The position numbers were made by a program, and so were the translations under genes. 64,000 bases of DNA, taken from NCBI GenBank assembly GCA_963721005.1, contig CAVRHR010000005.1, positions 1,736,001 to 1,800,000 of the forward strand, read 5' to 3'. This document shows positions 62,527 to 64,000 of the stretch, in pieces. Numbering within the stretch: position 1 is the first letter of the stretch; each line of letters starts with the position of its first letter. The stretch is from VAZQ01 sp963721005. Lineage in GTDB: Bacteria; Pseudomonadota; Alphaproteobacteria; Rhizobiales; Xanthobacteraceae. The notes below the pieces were generated by a model. That model saw only the letters and a list, made by a program, of their open reading frames with translations, was not told the DNA's origin and made no database searches.

Positions 62527-64000
62527 CGGCTCTTCAGCGTGTCGGCTCTGGGCAGGGCGATGTGAAAGTTGGATCCATAAGGCTCGCCGGCCGACGTCCA
62601 CAAGCGGCCGCCATGGGCCTCGATGATGGATCGGCAGATAAAGAGGCCCATACCCATCCCGTTCGACTTCGTCGTGAAGAATGCATCGAAGATCCGGCCC
62701 CTATCTTCCGGATCGATCCCCGTTCCTGCGTCCTGCAGCGTAATCAGCACCTCATGCGGCTGCTGAATCTCGGATTTGATCACCAACAATCGGGCCCGCT
62801 GCCGGACCAAAGTCATGGCATCGACGGCATTCATGGTCAGATTCAGGAGGACCTGCTTCAGCTGGACCGGATCGGCCAGGACCTGCGGGAGGCCATCGGG
62901 CAACTCGGTTTTGACGAATACGCCATGCCTCTTCAGCCGGCCGTGAACAAGCACGAGAACTTCGCGAACGAGGTCGTTGACGCCAAGCACAATTTTCTCG
63001 TGATTGTCCTTTTTGAAAACCGACCGGATACCTTCGATCACTTGGCTGGCGCCATGGGCATCGTTGACGATCTGCGTCAATGCCGCCCGCGCCTCATCGA
63101 CGTCGGGTGTCGCACGCGTGAGCCAGCGCAAGCCGGCGCCAGCGGTTGCCGCAATCGCCGCCAACGGTTGGTTGATTTCGTGAGCGATGGATGCCGTCAT
63201 GGCCCCCATCGTCGTCAACCGTGCAACGCGCGCGAGCTCCAAATGGTCGGAGCTTTCCTGCGCGCGCACCTTGGCAAGCTCGGAGAGCATCTTATTGAAG
63301 GCTGCTGCCAGCCGTCCAATCTCGTCGTTACCGTTGTGATCGATTCGCAAGTTGTAGTCGTTGGTCTCGTGGACCTGCCTCGCGACCGCCGCGAAACGCT
63401 CGAGAGGTCGTGCGATATGTTGATAGGTCATTGCAGCAAAAAGAATACAGAGGAAGGCGAGCGCTCCGATGAGCGCGAGGCCGCCGTTCATCCTGACCAT
63501 CAGATTGCCTATCCTTTGCTTGAGAAGGCGGTCGAGCTCGGATTGTGCCACCGCCCATGCGTCGATCGTGCGCCTAACGGCATCCGCATACGTGCGGTCC
63601 ATCGAACCGAGCTCGATTCCCTTTGCGTCGCCGTCGACCGTGCCTGCCCGCAAACGGTCAAGGTGCGAAGTAGACGCTGAAAACATCGCGGTGAATGCGA
63701 TATCGACGGTCCGTTTCAGGCTCCCGTCCGCGTTTCCGTAATAGGCGGTCGTGAGGTATCTTTGCATCTCCTCCAAGGTGGAACGAAGCAGGCCATCGAC
63801 TACCAGAATGCGCACGCCGCGCTCGCCCGAGGGTGAGTCCGCAGCGCCGCCCCGTCTGAACAGAATCTGCAGCTCGGCAAGTTCGCCGAGGAGGGCGGGC
63901 AGCTCGGTGACGACGACTTCCTGCAGGTAATAAGTGTCCAGATCCGGATCGAGAGTGAGGTTCGAGTCGTCGCCAATTCGAGTGGCAAGGTTCCTGGCCT
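62523..64000 (-). CDS. Histidine kinase, 5' end outside the window
   Basis: The 491 residues visible contain a sensory region between membrane segments, a second helix (GGLALIGALAFLCILFAAMT), HAMP (IARPLERFAAVARQVHETND), HisKA with the phospho-acceptor in MTASIAHEINQPLAAIAATA, and HATPase with NLTMNAVDAMTLVRQRARLL and FTTKSNGMGMGLFICRSIIE. The frame is open to base 63998 with no start codon needed, so the N-terminus is truncated by the window edge. It overlaps its FixJ-type regulator by four bases. Confidence 0.92.
   Translation of the reverse strand, partial: ARNLATRIGDDSNLTLDPDLDTYYLQEVVVTELPALLGELAELQILFRRGGAADSPSGERGVRILVVDGLLRSTLEEMQRYLTTAYYGNADGSLKRTVDIAFTAMFSASTSHLDRLRAGTVDGDAKGIELGSMDRTYADAVRRTIDAWAVAQSELDRLLKQRIGNLMVRMNGGLALIGALAFLCILFAAMTYQHIARPLERFAAVARQVHETNDYNLRIDHNGNDEIGRLAAAFNKMLSELAKVRAQESSDHLELARVARLTTMGAMTASIAHEINQPLAAIAATAGAGLRWLTRATPDVDEARAALTQIVNDAHGASQVIEGIRSVFKKDNHEKIVLGVNDLVREVLVLVHGRLKRHGVFVKTELPDGLPQVLADPVQLKQVLLNLTMNAVDAMTLVRQRARLLVIKSEIQQPHEVLITLQDAGTGIDPEDRGRIFDAFFTTKSNGMGMGLFICRSIIEAHGGRLWTSAGEPYGSNFHIALPRADTLKSR

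Overview
The window looks like an accessory-rich stretch of an alphaproteobacterial chromosome, most probably Bradyrhizobium or a close relative in the Nitrobacteraceae. The grounds are high GC, a CtrA-type response regulator, FixJ-type receiver proteins, two Omp31-like 8-stranded porins, and many very small proteins of kinds I associate with bradyrhizobia. This is recognition by eye; no database search was possible. No rRNA, convincing tRNA or CRISPR array was seen.

Layout. 1-13,000: decayed ground, with a twice-frameshifted GGDEF-EAL protein, a truncated response regulator, small exported or cytoplasmic proteins, a PH-domain membrane protein, an NAD-dependent epimerase, a group II intron that has lost its reverse transcriptase, an SRPBCC protein and degenerate dispersed repeats. 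13,000-20,000: a CtrA paralogue, a lipoprotein gene split cleanly by an IS3-family element, an L,D-transpeptidase, and a second IS3-family element that carries an IS200/IS605-like remnant inside it. 20,000-33,800: many small proteins, gene fragments (Bug receptor, CtpA, XRE regulator, sulfotransferase), two miniature inverted-repeat elements and a complete IS21-family element. 34,200-42,400: a type I secretion ABC transporter and a frameshifted HlyD adaptor, downstream on the same strand of a 1181-residue beta-propeller/ASH-repeat protein and a His/Asp-rich protein. 42,700-54,300: ChrB-like protein, Bug-type receptor, two porins, an OB-fold protein, RlpA, a soluble lytic transglycosylase and a coiled-coil L,D-transpeptidase (cell-envelope genes). 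55,200-64,000: signalling genes, namely a frameshifted histidine kinase with a periplasmic binding protein beside it, a DUF1254 protein, a ChvI fragment, an ECF sigma factor with a small exported protein, a lone receiver, and a FixJ-type regulator overlapping its histidine kinase, which runs off the window.

How genes work together. The ECF sigma gene has a perfect TTAA-N7-TTAA CtrA box just upstream, while a CtrA paralogue is encoded 47 kb away. RlpA, the lytic transglycosylase and two L,D-transpeptidases all act on peptidoglycan. The secretion ABC/HlyD pair and the giant repeat protein form a plausible exporter-cargo locus and are the best candidate for an undescribed system. Several otherwise recognisable genes carry single small indels (GGDEF-EAL, HlyD, histidine kinase, zinc ribbon, others). 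That is either real decay or residual assembly error, and it decides whether several of these systems work.
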